The translations under genes and the position numbers were made by a program. Shown here piece after piece: positions 37,530-47,942 of a stretch of 64,000 nucleotides of DNA (its first letter is position 1; each line of letters begins with the position of its first letter). The stretch comes from Synechococcus sp. BSA11S. GTDB taxonomy: Bacteria; Cyanobacteriota; Cyanobacteriia; PCC-6307; Cyanobiaceae. The notes below the pieces were generated by a model. That model was not told where the DNA came from. It did no database searches and saw only the letters and a program-made list of their open reading frames with translations. The stretch is taken from positions 62,001 to 126,000 of the forward strand of contig NZ_VNWP01000005.1 of assembly GCF_014224355.1 (NCBI RefSeq), given 5' to 3'.

Positions 37530-39218
37530 GTGCTCACGGGTCTGCGCCTGGAGAACATCGCCCTGATCGATGCTCTGGAACTCAGTTTCAGGCCGGGATT
37601 CACCGTTCTGACCGGTGAGACCGGTGCTGGCAAATCCCTGCTCCTTGATGCTCTTGATGCCCTGCTCGGTGGTGCCCAAGGGGGCGAGGGTCTGCGGCTG
37701 CTGCGCCAGGGTTGCGACCGGGCGCGCATCGAGGCTTGCTTCTCCCTCTCGGAGCCGGCGCTGGCCTGGTTGATCCAGCAGGACCTCAAGCCCGAAGACA
37801 ACGAGCTGATCATCAGCCGCGAGTGGCGGCAGCTGGAGGCGCGAGTCACCAGCCGCTGCCGCATCAATGGGGTGATCGTCAACCGCTCCCAGTTGCTGGA
37901 GTTGCGTCCACTGCTGCTCGATCTCACCGTGCAGGGGCAGACCCAGCAGCTGGCGCGTCCTGGACAGCAGCGTCGCTGGCTGGATCGTTTCGGTGGGGAG
38001 CCGATCACCGAGGCCCTGCAGGAGGCTCGCCTGGCCGTGCGCGCCTGGAAAGCCGCCGCCGGGGCTTTGGACGCCGCCCGGGCCGAGCAACAACGGCAGC
38101 AGTTCGACCGGCAACGGCGGCTTCAGCTGCTGGAGGATCTGGAGGCGGCTCATCTCGACGATCCCCAGGAGCGGCAGCGGCTGCAGGGGGAGCAGGACCG
38201 GCTGGCCCACGCCGTCCGACTGCAGGAGGGGGTGATGAGCACGACGGGGCGGCTGGTGGAGGGGCTGGACGGGGCCCCGTCGGTTTTCGATCACCTCGCC
38301 GCCATCGAGCAGGAGTTGCAGCATCTGCTGGGATTCGATCCGGGGCTTCAGCCCTGGCTGGAGCGCTGTGCCGAGGCGACCCAGCTCCTGCAGGAGCTGG
38401 CCTCGGGCCTGGATCGCTACGGCGCCGGCCTGGAGAGTGATCCCGAAACCCTGGCGGGTCTGCAGGAGCGGATGGCCCAGCTCAAGGCCCTGGAGCGGCG
38501 CCATGGTCAGGAGCTGGGGGCTCTGATCGCCCTGCGCGACGACCTTCGCCGCCAGTTCGATGACGGTGGGGTGGAGGCCTCCCTGCGGCAGCTCGAACAG
38601 CAGGAGGAGAGTTGTCGTCTGCAGCGGGATCAGGCCTGCGCCGGGCTCACCCAGCGCCGCCGCGCCGCCGCCTCCAGCCTGGAGCGGCAACTGATGGACA
38701 CCCTGCGTCCGCTGGGGCTGGCCCAGGTGCGTTTCGGGGTCGCGATCGAGCCTTCCCCCGCCGGTGATGAGGGCGCCGATGCGATTGGATTCCTTTTCTC
38801 CGCCAACCCCGGCCAGCCGCTGGCCCCCCTGCAGGAGGTGGCCTCCGGCGGGGAGATGAGCCGCTTCCTGCTGGCGTTGAAGACCTGCCTGGCCGCGGCC
38901 GATCCCCAGGTCACCCTGCTCTTCGATGAAATCGACAGCGGGGTCAGCGGCCGGGTCAGCGGCGCCATCGCCGCCCTGCTGCGCCGCCTTGCCGAGCAGC
39001 GTCAGGTCTTCTGCGTCACCCACCAGCCCCTGGTGGCCGCCATGGCCCAGCACCACTTCCGGGTGAGCAAACAGGTGGAAGCTGGCCTCACCCGCACCGG
39101 GGTGACGGCTCTGCAGGGCAGCGGTGAGCGGGAGCGGGAGCTGGCCGAACTCGCCGGAGGCGATTCGGGAGAAACCCGCAGCTACGTGGCCAGTCTGCTT
39201 CAGCAGGGCGTCTCCTGA
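37530..39218 (+). CDS. recN: DNA repair protein RecN
   Basis: SMC-like ATPase acting in double-strand-break repair. N-terminal Walker A TGETGAGKSLLLDAL, a central coiled coil from ~170 to 390, and the C-terminal half-site with VASGGEMSRFLLALK (signature), LLFDEIDSGVSGRVSGAIA (Walker B) and VFCVTHQPLVAAMAQHH. 562 residues, normal. The start is GTG at 37530, preceded by GGAGG at 37520-37524, a good ribosome site. uvrA follows after 44 bases, making a repair operon. Confidence 0.96.
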   Translation: MLTGLRLENIALIDALELSFRPGFTVLTGETGAGKSLLLDALDALLGGAQGGEGLRLLRQGCDRARIEACFSLSEPALAWLIQQDLKPEDNELIISREWRQLEARVTSRCRINGVIVNRSQLLELRPLLLDLTVQGQTQQLARPGQQRRWLDRFGGEPITEALQEARLAVRAWKAAAGALDAARAEQQRQQFDRQRRLQLLEDLEAAHLDDPQERQRLQGEQDRLAHAVRLQEGVMSTTGRLVEGLDGAPSVFDHLAAIEQELQHLLGFDPGLQPWLERCAEATQLLQELASGLDRYGAGLESDPETLAGLQERMAQLKALERRHGQELGALIALRDDLRRQFDDGGVEASLRQLEQQEESCRLQRDQACAGLTQRRRAAASSLERQLMDTLRPLGLAQVRFGVAIEPSPAGDEGADAIGFLFSANPGQPLAPLQEVASGGEMSRFLLALKTCLAAADPQVTLLFDEIDSGVSGRVSGAIAALLRRLAEQRQVFCVTHQPLVAAMAQHHFRVSKQVEAGLTRTGVTALQGSGERERELAELAGGDSGETRSYVASLLQQGVS

Positions 39219-39262
39219 GCCGCAGGAGCAGCCCGTAGACTCCAGGCTGTCAGGGTTGCTGA

Positions 39263-42200
39263 ATGCCCCGCGCAAGATCCGGCTCCGGATCGAAGAGCCC
39301 CGCCGCCACGAATGGAGGCGGTCCGAAGGCCCTGTCCGGGCTGGCCACGGCCTCCGGAATCGATCCCAGCACCCTCCTCAGCGGCGGCAGCCTCGAGGAT
39401 GTGATCCGGGTGCGCGGAGCGCGGCAGCACAACCTGCGCGATGTCGATCTCACCCTGCCGCGCAACCGGTTGGTGGTGTTCACCGGCGTGAGCGGCAGCG
39501 GCAAGAGCTCCCTGGCCTTCGACACGATCTTCGCTGAGGGTCAGCGCCGCTACGTGGAGAGCCTCTCCGCCTATGCGCGCCAGTTCCTCGGCCAGGTGGA
39601 CAAGCCCGACGTCGATGCGATCGAGGGGCTCTCCCCGGCGATCTCGATCGATCAGAAGTCCACCAGCCACAACCCCCGCTCCACAGTCGGCACGGTCACC
39701 GAGATCCAGGACTACCTGAGGCTGCTGTTCGGCCGTGCCGGTGAGCCCCACTGCCCCCAGTGCAACCGCTCGATCCGGCCGGAGAGCATCGACGAGATGG
39801 TGGATCGGATCGCCACCCTGCCGGAGGGCACCCGTTACCAGCTGCTGGCGCCAGTGGTGCGGGGCAAGAAGGGAACCCACACCAAGCTGCTTTCAGGTCT
39901 GGTGGCCGAGGGCTTCGCCCGGGTGCGCATCAACGGGGAGGTGCGTGACCTCTCCGACAACATCGAGCTCGACAAGAACCACGCCCACAACATCGAAGTG
40001 GTGGTCGATCGCCTGGTGGCACGGGAAGGGATCAGCGAGCGGCTCACTGATTCCCTGCGCACCTGCCTCAAACGGGGTGATGGGCTGGCCCTGGTGGAGG
40101 TGGTGCCCAAGGCCGGCGAGGAGCTGCCCGACGGCGTCGATCGTGAACGCCTCTATTCCGAGAATTTCGCCTGTCCGGTGCATGGCGCCGTGATGGAGGA
40201 GCTCTCTCCCCGGCTGTTCTCCTTCAACAGCCCCTATGGCGCCTGCCCCGACTGCCACGGCATCGGCCACCTGCGCCAGTTCACCCTGGAGCGGGTCGTG
40301 CCCGACCCTTCGCTGCCGGTGTACGCGGCGATCGCGCCCTGGAGCGACAAGGACAACAGCTATTACTTCTCACTGCTCTACAGCGTGGGCGAGGCCTTCG
40401 GCTTCGAAATCAAGACCCCCTGGAATCAGCTGACCGACGAGCAGCGCCAGGTGGTGCTCCACGGCAGCGAGGAGCCGATTGCGATCCAGGCCGACAGCCG
40501 GTACCGCAAGAACCAGGTCTATCAGCGACCCTTCGAAGGGATCCTGCCGATCCTGGAGCGTCAGTTGCGCGACGCCAGTGGCGAATCGGTGCGGCAGAAG
40601 CTGGAGCAATACCTGGAGATGGTCCCCTGCGGCACCTGTGAGGGGCTGCGCCTGCGGCCCGAGGCGCTGGCGGTGCGGGTGGGGCCCTACGCCATCCATG
40701 AGCTCACTGCCGTGAGCGTGGCAGACACCCTCGAGCGGATCGAGGCCCTGATGGGGGTGGCCGAGGGTGCCCAGCCCCTGCTCACCCCGCGACAGATCCA
40801 GATCGGCGACCTGGTGCTGCGGGAGATCCGCATGCGTCTGCGCTTCCTCCTGGATGTGGGCCTCGATTACCTCAGCCTCGACCGGCCGGCCATGACCCTC
40901 TCCGGGGGAGAAGCCCAGCGCATCCGTCTGGCCACCCAGATCGGCGCGGGCCTCACGGGGGTGCTGTACGTGCTCGATGAACCCAGCATCGGCCTGCACC
41001 AGCGTGACAACGACCGTTTGCTCAACACCCTGTTCAAGCTGCGGGATCTGGGCAACACCCTGATCGTGGTGGAACACGACGAGGACACGATCCGCGCCGC
41101 CGACCATCTCGTCGACATCGGACCGGGAGCGGGGGTCCACGGCGGCCACATCGTGGCTGAAGGCTCCCTGCAGAACCTCCTGGAGGCACAGGAGTCGCTC
41201 ACCGGCGCCTACCTCAGCGGTCGCCGCGCGATTCCCACCCCGCCCGAGCGACGTGCCTCCGGCAGCCGCAAGCTCACCCTGGTCAACTGCCGCCGCAACA
41301 ACCTGCTGGGCCTCGATGTCGACATCCCCCTCGGCCGCCTCGTGGCCGTCACCGGCGTGAGCGGCAGCGGCAAGAGCACCCTGGTGAACGAGCTGCTGCA
41401 TCCAGCGCTGGAGCACAAGCTCGGCCTGCGGGTGCCGTTCCCCTCCGGTCTGGGGGAACTGCGCGGCATCCAGTCAGTCGACAAGGTGATCGTGATCGAC
41501 CAGAGCCCGATCGGCCGCACACCCCGCTCCAATCCAGCCACCTACACCGGGGCCTTCGATCCGATCCGCCAGGTGTTCGCCGCCACGGTGGAGGCCAAGG
41601 CCCGTGGCTACCAGGTGGGCCAGTTCAGCTTCAACGTCAAGGGGGGCCGATGCGAGGCCTGCAGTGGCCAGGGGGTGAACGTGATCGAGATGAACTTCCT
41701 GCCGGATGTCTATGTGCAGTGTGATGTCTGCAAAGGGGCCCGCTACAACCGCGAAACCCTGCAGGTGGCCTACAAGGGCCACACCATCGCCGATGTCCTG
41801 CAGATGACGGTGGAGCAGGCGGCCGAGGTGTTCTCCGCCATCCCCCAGGCAGCGGACCGGCTGCGCACGCTGGTGGATGTGGGTCTGGGCTACATCAAGC
41901 TCGGCCAGCCGGCCCCCACCCTCTCCGGCGGTGAAGCCCAGCGCGTGAAGCTGGCCACGGAACTGTCGAAACGCGCCACCGGCAAGACGCTCTACCTGAT
42001 CGACGAGCCCACCACCGGCCTCAGCTTCTACGACGTGCACAAGCTGATGGACGTGATGCAGCGGCTGGTGGACAAGGGCAATTCGATCGTGGTGATCGAG
42101 CACAACCTCGATGTGATCCGCTGCGCCGACTGGGTGATCGATCTGGGGCCCGAAGGTGGCAACAAGGGCGGCGAGATCGTGGTGACGGGAACTCCCGAGC

Positions 42201-42286
42201 AGGTGGCTGACCACTCCACCAGCCACACCGGCCGCTACCTCAGACAGGTGCTTGCCCAGCATCCTCCTGTTCCCGCTGGGGCCTGA
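39263..42286 (+). CDS. uvrA: Excinuclease ABC subunit A (UvrA)
   Basis: Damage-sensing ATPase of nucleotide excision repair; 1007 residues. There are two ABC modules: Walker [15 protein letters not shown] and [14 protein letters not shown], and signatures [14 protein letters not shown] and [14 protein letters not shown]. Zinc-binding cysteines occur in CPVHG...CPDCHGIGH and in CEACSGQG...CDVCKG. About 45 residues of Ser/Gly/Ala-rich sequence precede the conserved [16 protein letters not shown] core, a mild N-terminal extension. ATG at 39263. The next gene starts 31 bases after the stop. Confidence 0.97.
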   Translation: MPRARSGSGSKSPAATNGGGPKALSGLATASGIDPSTLLSGGSLEDVIRVRGARQHNLRDVDLTLPRNRLVVFTGVSGSGKSSLAFDTIFAEGQRRYVESLSAYARQFLGQVDKPDVDAIEGLSPAISIDQKSTSHNPRSTVGTVTEIQDYLRLLFGRAGEPHCPQCNRSIRPESIDEMVDRIATLPEGTRYQLLAPVVRGKKGTHTKLLSGLVAEGFARVRINGEVRDLSDNIELDKNHAHNIEVVVDRLVAREGISERLTDSLRTCLKRGDGLALVEVVPKAGEELPDGVDRERLYSENFACPVHGAVMEELSPRLFSFNSPYGACPDCHGIGHLRQFTLERVVPDPSLPVYAAIAPWSDKDNSYYFSLLYSVGEAFGFEIKTPWNQLTDEQRQVVLHGSEEPIAIQADSRYRKNQVYQRPFEGILPILERQLRDASGESVRQKLEQYLEMVPCGTCEGLRLRPEALAVRVGPYAIHELTAVSVADTLERIEALMGVAEGAQPLLTPRQIQIGDLVLREIRMRLRFLLDVGLDYLSLDRPAMTLSGGEAQRIRLATQIGAGLTGVLYVLDEPSIGLHQRDNDRLLNTLFKLRDLGNTLIVVEHDEDTIRAADHLVDIGPGAGVHGGHIVAEGSLQNLLEAQESLTGAYLSGRRAIPTPPERRASGSRKLTLVNCRRNNLLGLDVDIPLGRLVAVTGVSGSGKSTLVNELLHPALEHKLGLRVPFPSGLGELRGIQSVDKVIVIDQSPIGRTPRSNPATYTGAFDPIRQVFAATVEAKARGYQVGQFSFNVKGGRCEACSGQGVNVIEMNFLPDVYVQCDVCKGARYNRETLQVAYKGHTIADVLQMTVEQAAEVFSAIPQAADRLRTLVDVGLGYIKLGQPAPTLSGGEAQRVKLATELSKRATGKTLYLIDEPTTGLSFYDVHKLMDVMQRLVDKGNSIVVIEHNLDVIRCADWVIDLGPEGGNKGGEIVVTGTPEQVADHSTSHTGRYLRQVLAQHPPVPAGA

Positions 42287-42317
42287 GGGTCCCTCCCACC
42301 GCTCCGCAGGGGAGATC

Positions 42318-43892
42318 ATGGAGACACTCGGCTGCTTTTCTGTGCGCCCCCCCCGTTCCGGTCTTGCTGCTCCGCTGTTGCTTTCCCTCTGTGGCCTGCT
42401 GGGGACGGCACCGTTGCTCCCCGCTCCGGCGCGGGCTCTCGAGCAGGTGGAGTTGCGCCTTCCCCTGCTCGAGACCAGCTTCAGCGTGAAGCTGGAGGAG
42501 CTGGACAATCCCGCCCGCCTGCTCAGTGGCACCAGTGACCTGGCCGAGCTGGATCAGGCCAGCAATGGAGCGATCGGCCGTCGGCTGGTGGCCCTCTTCA
42601 ATGCGCCGCTGCCGCTGCAGGTGCCGGCGGTGGTGAACGAGGCGGAAGGCTCGCCGATGCTCAACCAGGCGCTGCTGCTGGTTTCTGCTCTGGGCGGGAT
42701 CGACGGGCTGCCGGCCCAGTTCGACGGCAACGACCTCTCGCGGCTGCTGGACAAGGCGGCGGCCCAGGGACCCCTGACCATGCTCAGCGTGATGAAGGCC
42801 CTCCCGGGAACAACGGCCTCGGTGGATCTGAGTCGGGCGTTGTTGGCGGTGCGGCGACTGGCCAGGCAGCTTGAGCCCGCTGATCGTCTGGTGGCCGCCC
42901 AGCCGCCCGCCGGGGTCAGTTCCGCCCTCAGTCAGCCTGGTTCCCTTGCGGTGGAGCGGAAGCTGATCGCCCTGCCGGCCCCCCACCGGCCCAAGCCTCT
43001 GCAGGTGGTGCAGATCAGCCCCAGCACAGGAGCAAGTGGCCGTCTGGTGGTGATCTCCCATGGGCTCTGGGACGCCCCGGAGAGCTTCGAGGGCTGGGCC
43101 AGCCATCTGGCCAGTCACGGTTACACCGTGCTGCTGCCGTACCACCCCGGCAGTGATCAGGGTCAGCAGCAGGCCATGCTCTCCGGCAAGGTGCCGCCCC
43201 CCGGGGCGGAGGAACTGCGGCTGCGGCCCCTGGATGTGTCAGCGGTGATCGATGGTGCCGCTGCGGGGCTCAAGGGCCTTCCCGCCGGGCTGAACACCGA
43301 CTTCGTCGTGGTGCTCGGTCAGTCGTGGGGAGCCACCACCGTGCTGCAGCTGGCGGGGGCTGTGCCCAGCGACGCCCAGCTCCACCAACGTTGCGACGAA
43401 GTGTTGAATCCGGAGCGCAACATCAGCTGGGTGCTGCAGTGCAGTTTCATCGGCACGGCCGATCAGGCGGCCCTGGTGGATCCGAGGGTCAAAGCCGGCG
43501 TGGCCGTGAGCCCGCCGATGTCGCTGCTGTTCGATACCGGGTCGGGCAGGGACATGACCGCCCGGGTGCTGCTGGTGAGCGGCACCCGCGACTGGGTGGT
43601 GCCGCCCGGTCCCGAGGCGATCGGGCCGATGCAAACGGAGGCCGGCCGCGGTGGCCATGGCCATCGCCTGGTGCTGGCTCAGGGCGGGGACCACTTCAAC
43701 CTGGGCTCCAAGCTGGCTGGAGGTGGTGGTGCCCTGCGCGGCCTGTTGCTGGCCTGGACGAATGGCGCCTTCTCCGCCGGTGCCGCCGCTGCACCGGGCC
43801 CTGATGCTCCTGAGCTGCTGCCTGCCGATGGCTGGGGTGATGAGACCCTTCCCCTGGTGGGGATCTCTCCGGCTCAGCTGCGCTCTCCCTGA
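42318..43892 (+). CDS. DUF1400 plus alpha/beta-hydrolase protein, exported
   Basis: 524 residues. The signal peptide is GLAAPLLLSLCGLLGTAPLLPAPARA, then a DUF1400-type helical domain (~residues 45-220). An alpha/beta-hydrolase domain follows with oxyanion-loop-like VVISHGLWDAPESFEGWA, nucleophile elbow VVLGQSWGATTV (GxSxG), a late Asp near VSGTRDWVV, and the His in QGGDHFNLG. The catalytic triad thus looks complete. The closest known theme is lipase/dienelactone-hydrolase-like secreted esterases of cyanobacteria; the substrate is unknown. The ATG at 42318 is favoured by the preceding AGGGGAG. It converges with the LCP gene. Confidence 0.85.
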   Translation: METLGCFSVRPPRSGLAAPLLLSLCGLLGTAPLLPAPARALEQVELRLPLLETSFSVKLEELDNPARLLSGTSDLAELDQASNGAIGRRLVALFNAPLPLQVPAVVNEAEGSPMLNQALLLVSALGGIDGLPAQFDGNDLSRLLDKAAAQGPLTMLSVMKALPGTTASVDLSRALLAVRRLARQLEPADRLVAAQPPAGVSSALSQPGSLAVERKLIALPAPHRPKPLQVVQISPSTGASGRLVVISHGLWDAPESFEGWASHLASHGYTVLLPYHPGSDQGQQQAMLSGKVPPPGAEELRLRPLDVSAVIDGAAAGLKGLPAGLNTDFVVVLGQSWGATTVLQLAGAVPSDAQLHQRCDEVLNPERNISWVLQCSFIGTADQAALVDPRVKAGVAVSPPMSLLFDTGSGRDMTARVLLVSGTRDWVVPPGPEAIGPMQTEAGRGGHGHRLVLAQGGDHFNLGSKLAGGGGALRGLLLAWTNGAFSAGAAAAPGPDAPELLPADGWGDETLPLVGISPAQLRSP

Positions 43893-43908
43893 TCGTGCAG
43901 CGCTGGCT

Positions 43909-44994
43909 TCAGCGGATCTCGTCGGGCGGGTACGGGTACGGGTCAAAGTCAGCTTCGCTGGCTTCGGGCTCCAGGGAGGCGGCGTAGCGGGTGTTCAGAT
44001 CCGGCATCCAGTAGCTCAGATCGTCGTGCCAGTAGAGCCGGCCCGCCAGCCGCGTCGTGCTGAGGGTGGTGCTGCTCAGTTTGCTGAGCAGGTTCCCCAG
44101 TTCCAGGGGTGAGAGGTCGGTGCGGATGTCGTTGCCGGCGATCCGGAGCAGTTCCGGCAAACGGGTCACCGCGCTGGGCCGGGCCAGCTTGTGGAACACC
44201 TCACGGATCACCAGCTGCTGGCGCTCCATCCGGCCGATGTCGCCCAGCTCATCATTGCGGAAGCGCAGGAAGCCCTCCAGGTCGTTGCCTTTGAGCAGCT
44301 GCAATCCGGGGTAGAGATCGATGTAGAGACCCTGGCGGCTGTCGGTGTAGTACATCCGCTTGGGCACATCCACCTCCACACCCCCCAGGGCTTCGGCGAG
44401 GTTCTGGACCGCGTCCAGATTCACCATCAAGTAGCGGTCCACCGGAGTGGTGAGCAGGGCGGTGAGTTCCTCCTTGACAGCGTCCACTCCACCGGAGGCG
44501 TAGAGGGCGTTCGCCTTGAGCACACCGAAGCGTTCGGATTCGATGTAGGTGTCGCGGGGCACCTGGGTGAGGCGTGTGGTGCCGTCCTGGATGTCGACGA
44601 TCACCATCACATCGGTGCTGCCGCTGATCTGGTCGGAACCGAGGATCAGGATGCGGGGCTGGTGGATGGGAAGTGGTGGCACCAGCTTGCCCAGGGTCGG
44701 CGCCGAGCGGGTCAGACTCGCCAGGGCTGGACCGATCAGCTGCGGCAGGGGGCCTGCCAGGCCGTAGCCCAGGCCGATGCCGCAGGCGAAGGCCGCCAGG
44801 GAGGCGGGACGGAAGATCTGCCGGAGCGGGCCGCGGGGTCTTGATCGGGGCTCGTCACGCCCCTGGCGGCGGCTGAGTTCCACGACGGTGGCCGCCACCC
44901 GCTCAGCCTCATTGGCAGCATCGACCTTGGCGGTCCCTGGGCGGTTGGAGCGACGCTGGGCCTGGGCCATGGGGGATCCCGATCGGCGCACCAT
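43909..44994 (-). CDS. LCP (LytR-CpsA-Psr) family glycopolymer transferase
   Basis: Membrane-anchored enzyme type that attaches polysaccharides to peptidoglycan; in cyanobacteria the acceptor is not certain. A cytosolic basic N-terminus of ~60 residues precedes one membrane segment (LAAFACGIGLGYGLAGPL). The LCP core has ILILGSDQISGSTDVMVIV, the Arg-Asp pair in TQVPRDTYIE, YFMVNLDAV-like RYLMVNLDAVQNLAEALGGVEVDVP, and FLRFRNDELGDIGRMERQQ. All signature Arg/Asp residues are visible. Start ATG 44994, with 44970 possible. It lies 38 bases after purT on the same strand. Confidence 0.9.
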   Translation of the reverse strand: MVRRSGSPMAQAQRRSNRPGTAKVDAANEAERVAATVVELSRRQGRDEPRSRPRGPLRQIFRPASLAAFACGIGLGYGLAGPLPQLIGPALASLTRSAPTLGKLVPPLPIHQPRILILGSDQISGSTDVMVIVDIQDGTTRLTQVPRDTYIESERFGVLKANALYASGGVDAVKEELTALLTTPVDRYLMVNLDAVQNLAEALGGVEVDVPKRMYYTDSRQGLYIDLYPGLQLLKGNDLEGFLRFRNDELGDIGRMERQQLVIREVFHKLARPSAVTRLPELLRIAGNDIRTDLSPLELGNLLSKLSSTTLSTTRLAGRLYWHDDLSYWMPDLNTRYAASLEPEASEADFDPYPYPPDEIR

Positions 44995-45032
44995 AAAACC
45001 GAAACCTCTGCGAGGCCAGTGGGCAGAGCTGT

Positions 45033-46220
45033 TCAGCCAGCGGCGACCACCGCGACCCGGGCGGCGGCGCGATCGGCCCGGGCCCGCGCCTCGGCCACGT
45101 CAGCCCCGGCGGCCACCGCCACGCCCATGCGCCGCTGGGGGCGGGCATCCGGTTTGCCGAAAAGCAGCACCTGGGTGTCCGGCTCTGCCAGGGCCTCGGC
45201 CACACCGGTGTAGGCCACGGCCTCGAGGGCCCGATCCGCCAGGATCACCCGGCTGGCGGCGGCGCTGCTGGAGCGGATGGCCGGGATCGGCAGACCCAGC
45301 ACCGCCCGCAGGTGCAGTTCAAATTCGCTCAGGTTCTGCCCCAGCAGCGTGACCAGGCCGGTGTCGTGGGGGCGGGGCGAGAGCTCGGAGAAGACCACCT
45401 CCTCCTGGCCGGGCTCCCCGCAGAGGAAGAACTCCACCCCGAAGAGCCCGGCGCCGCCCAGCTCGTCGGTGACCGCACGGGCCATGGCCTGGGCCGCCGC
45501 CAGCTGTTCCTCACCCAGGGCGGCCGGCTGCCAGCTGCACTGGTAGTCCCCCCGCTCCTGCAGATGGCCGATCGGAGGGCAGAACAGGGTGGGTCCCGAC
45601 CAGGGCCTGACCGTGAGCAGGGTGATCTCCAGGTCGAAGGGCAGAAACTCCTCCACGATCACCCGGGCGCCGGCGCCGCGGGCCCCGTCCAGGGCTGCCT
45701 GCCAGGCTGCAGCGAGGCCCTCCGCCGAACGCACCACGCTCTGGCCCTTGCCGGAGGAGCTCATCACCGGCTTGACCACCACAGGCCAGCCCAGGGGCGC
45801 CGCCGCTTCGGCCAGTTCTGCCGCACTCTCGGCATAGGCAAATCGGGCCGTGCGCAGTCCGAGTTTGCCCGCGGCCAGATCGCGGATGCGGTCACGGTTC
45901 ATGGTCACGGCGGTGGCTCTGGCCGTGGGAATCACCGTGATCCCCTCCGCCTCGATCTCCGCCAGGGCATCCACCGCCAGGGCCTCGATTTCCGGGATGA
46001 CCAGATCGGGGCTGTGCCGCCGGACCACAGCCTTGAGGGCCTCCGGGTCGGTCATGGCGATCACTTCCGCCTGATCGGCCACCTGCATCGCCGGGGCTCC
46101 GGAGTAGCGGTCCACCGCGATCACCCGGCAACCCAGCCGCTGGGCGGCGATGGCCACCTCCTTGCCCAGTTCACCGCTGCCCAGCAGCATCAGGGTTCGC
46201 GGAAAGGGGGTGGCGGCCAT
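45033..46220 (-). CDS. purT: Formate-dependent GAR formyltransferase PurT
   Basis: ATP-grasp enzyme that formylates glycinamide ribonucleotide with formate. Motifs: LMLLGSGELGKEVAIAAQRLG at the N-terminus, VIPEIEALAVDALAEIE, VVKPVMSSSGKGQSVV (ATP-binding lysine region), FDLEITLLTVR, and FSELSPRPHDTGLVTL. 395 residues, full length. The ATG at 46220 matches family N-termini; the frame beyond it is unsupported. It needs formate, which PurU (57266-58120) can supply. The divergent small membrane ORF starts 76 bases away. Confidence 0.95.
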   Translation of the reverse strand: MAATPFPRTLMLLGSGELGKEVAIAAQRLGCRVIAVDRYSGAPAMQVADQAEVIAMTDPEALKAVVRRHSPDLVIPEIEALAVDALAEIEAEGITVIPTARATAVTMNRDRIRDLAAGKLGLRTARFAYAESAAELAEAAAPLGWPVVVKPVMSSSGKGQSVVRSAEGLAAAWQAALDGARGAGARVIVEEFLPFDLEITLLTVRPWSGPTLFCPPIGHLQERGDYQCSWQPAALGEEQLAAAQAMARAVTDELGGAGLFGVEFFLCGEPGQEEVVFSELSPRPHDTGLVTLLGQNLSEFELHLRAVLGLPIPAIRSSSAAASRVILADRALEAVAYTGVAEALAEPDTQVLLFGKPDARPQRRMGVAVAAGADVAEARARADRAAARVAVVAAG

Positions 46221-46296
46221 GGGGCTCAGGGAGATCTCCCACTGATCTTGGTCCCCCGCAAAGCCTGCTAGAGAAGGGATCCGTGCCCGACCGTCC

Positions 46297-46458
46297 TTGC
46301 TGAGCCTTCTGTTTGCCTTCTCCACCGCCGGCGATGCCGACGCCGGCCTGGTGTTCGGCCAGGACATCGCCACCTTTCAGAAATGGGCCCTGATCTATCT
46401 CGTTCTCTCCTCGCTGGGGTTCGTGGCCGTGTGGGTGGTGGGCTACCTGCGCCGCTGA
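46297..46458 (+). CDS. Small single-span membrane protein (53 residues)
   Basis: An unannotated-looking short frame in the purT/80-residue-gene gap. An in-frame stop lies at 46243 and TTG at 46297 is the only canonical start after it. The product begins LLSLLFAFSTAGDADAG, continues with LVFGQDIATFQKW and ends in one membrane helix, ALIYLVLSSLGFVAVWVVGYL, followed by Arg-Arg. The codon pattern is GC-rich at third positions like its neighbours. It resembles the many small thylakoid or plasma-membrane proteins of cyanobacteria, but I cannot assign it. Shine-Dalgarno weak (GAGAAGGG well upstream). Confidence 0.5.
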   Translation: MLSLLFAFSTAGDADAGLVFGQDIATFQKWALIYLVLSSLGFVAVWVVGYLRR

Positions 46459-46472
46459 GGGTCCCCGCACGC

Positions 46473-46715
46473 TCAGGGTTCAGGGATCAGATCCAGCTGC
46501 CGCACCGGAGGCTCCTCGCTGATGAACCCGTAGGCCTCGAACACACCCGCGTCGGGATGGGTGATGTGCTGCCCGTCACTGTGCCGCTCCAGGCTGAACC
46601 CTTCCCCGGCCATGCGCCGCATCAGCTCTGCGGCCTCCTCGAAGCGGGCCGCCATGGCGTCGAGGCTGGCGCAGTCGGCGGTCAGACCCTGTTCCTTCCA
46701 GGTGAAGTAAGCCAC
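46473..46715 (-). CDS. Small conserved-looking protein of unknown function (80 residues)
   Basis: Starts at GTG 46715 (AYFTWKEQGLTADCASLDAMAARF). It has a helical N-terminal half rich in Ala/Glu/Met and a C-terminal half with LERHSDGQHITHPDAGVFEAYGFISEE. It has no signal or membrane segment, so it is probably cytosolic. The composition and proper termination before the convergent 53-residue ORF suggest a real gene. It lies 49 bases downstream of mraY-side sequence but is transcribed on the same strand as mraY only after a separate start. I do not recognise the family. Confidence 0.65.
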   Translation of the reverse strand: MAYFTWKEQGLTADCASLDAMAARFEEAAELMRRMAGEGFSLERHSDGQHITHPDAGVFEAYGFISEEPPVRQLDLIPEP

Positions 46716-46764
46716 TCCAGACTCCTGTTGCTTCAGTCACCTTCCAAGTCTGCTGCCGAATCGC

Positions 46765-47868
46765 TCAGGGCAACACCAGCAACCCCAGCAGAACGAGCAG
46801 CGCGCTGGCAGCCCAGAAGCGCACCACCACAGTCAACTCGGGCAGTCCCCCCAGCTCGAAGTGATGGTGCAGCGGTGCCATCCGGAACAGGCGGCGGCCC
46901 TGGCCGTCGGCGCCCTTGGTGGCCTTGAACACCCACACCTGAAGGATCACCGACAGCGATTCCGCCAGGAACACTCCTCCCATCAGCAGCAGCGGCCAGA
47001 GGCTGTCGCTGAGCAGGGCGACGGCGCTGAGGGCCGCCCCCATCGCCAGGGAGCCGGTGTCACCCATGAACACCCTGGCCGGGTGACGGTTGTGGGCCAG
47101 GAATCCCAGCCAGGCGCCGGCCATGGCGGCGCAGAAGCCCGCCAGGGGCGGATCCCCCAGGGAGCCCCGCAGCATCAGCTGGGCGCCGAAACCGGTGAAC
47201 ACGATCGCGCCGCAGCCGGCCGCCAGGCCATCGAGCCCGTCGGTGAGGTTGGTGGCATTGCTCTCCGCCAGGAACACGAACAACCCCAGGGGCAGGATCA
47301 GCAGGCCCAGGGGCAGCACCCAGCCCATAGCCAGGGAGACATCGGGACGCAGCCACTGTTCCCACTGGGCCCAGGCCAGGAACAGGGCGGCGGCCAGGGC
47401 CTGCAGCAGCAGCTTGCCCCGGGGGGTGAGCCCGGTGTTGGTCTGGCGGGTCAGGCTGCGCCAGTCGTCGATGCCCCCGATGGCCAGGTAGGCCAGGGTG
47501 ATCGCCGCGACCGCCAGCAGGCGGTCGTCGCCGGGGGCGACCAGCCCCCCCACGATCACTCCCACCGGCACCGCCAGCAGACCGCCCATGGTGGGGGTAC
47601 CAGCCTTGCCGAGGTGGCCCTGCGGGCCCTCCTCGCGGATCACCTGGCCGAGCTTGAGGGCCCGCAGCCGCGGGACGCCCCAGCGACAGAGTGACCAGCT
47701 CACCAAGGCCGCCACGAGCAGCGGAGGGGTGAGCTGGGGAGCCCCGCTGAGGCCATCGCAGAGCAGGCAGGCCAACAGAATGGCCAAGGCCAGCCCCAGC
47801 GCGCTGCGACGACCATCGGCAGGACCTGCAGCGGCCGCGGGGGCCTGCGGTTGGGTTGTTCGGACCAA
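46765..47868 (-). CDS. mraY: Phospho-N-acetylmuramoyl-pentapeptide-transferase MraY
   Basis: Polytopic membrane enzyme making lipid I from UDP-MurNAc-pentapeptide and undecaprenyl phosphate. Family motifs [26 protein letters not shown] (catalytic aspartates), [14 protein letters not shown] and the cytosolic [12 protein letters not shown] are present among about ten hydrophobic helices. 367 residues. The N-terminus starts [12 protein letters not shown], a poorly conserved tail before the first membrane helix. Works after MurC/MurB (3.2-5.7 kb). DUF3134 lies upstream on the same strand. Confidence 0.96.
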   Translation of the reverse strand: MVRTTQPQAPAAAAGPADGRRSALGLALAILLACLLCDGLSGAPQLTPPLLVAALVSWSLCRWGVPRLRALKLGQVIREEGPQGHLGKAGTPTMGGLLAVPVGVIVGGLVAPGDDRLLAVAAITLAYLAIGGIDDWRSLTRQTNTGLTPRGKLLLQALAAALFLAWAQWEQWLRPDVSLAMGWVLPLGLLILPLGLFVFLAESNATNLTDGLDGLAAGCGAIVFTGFGAQLMLRGSLGDPPLAGFCAAMAGAWLGFLAHNRHPARVFMGDTGSLAMGAALSAVALLSDSLWPLLLMGGVFLAESLSVILQVWVFKATKGADGQGRRLFRMAPLHHHFELGGLPELTVVVRFWAASALLVLLGLLVLP

Positions 47869-47942
47869 GACTCCAGGCGGCGCCGTGGCGCTGTGGCGGT
47901 GCGGGCGGACCTTAGGCCACGATCAACGGCTCGGATCGCGAC

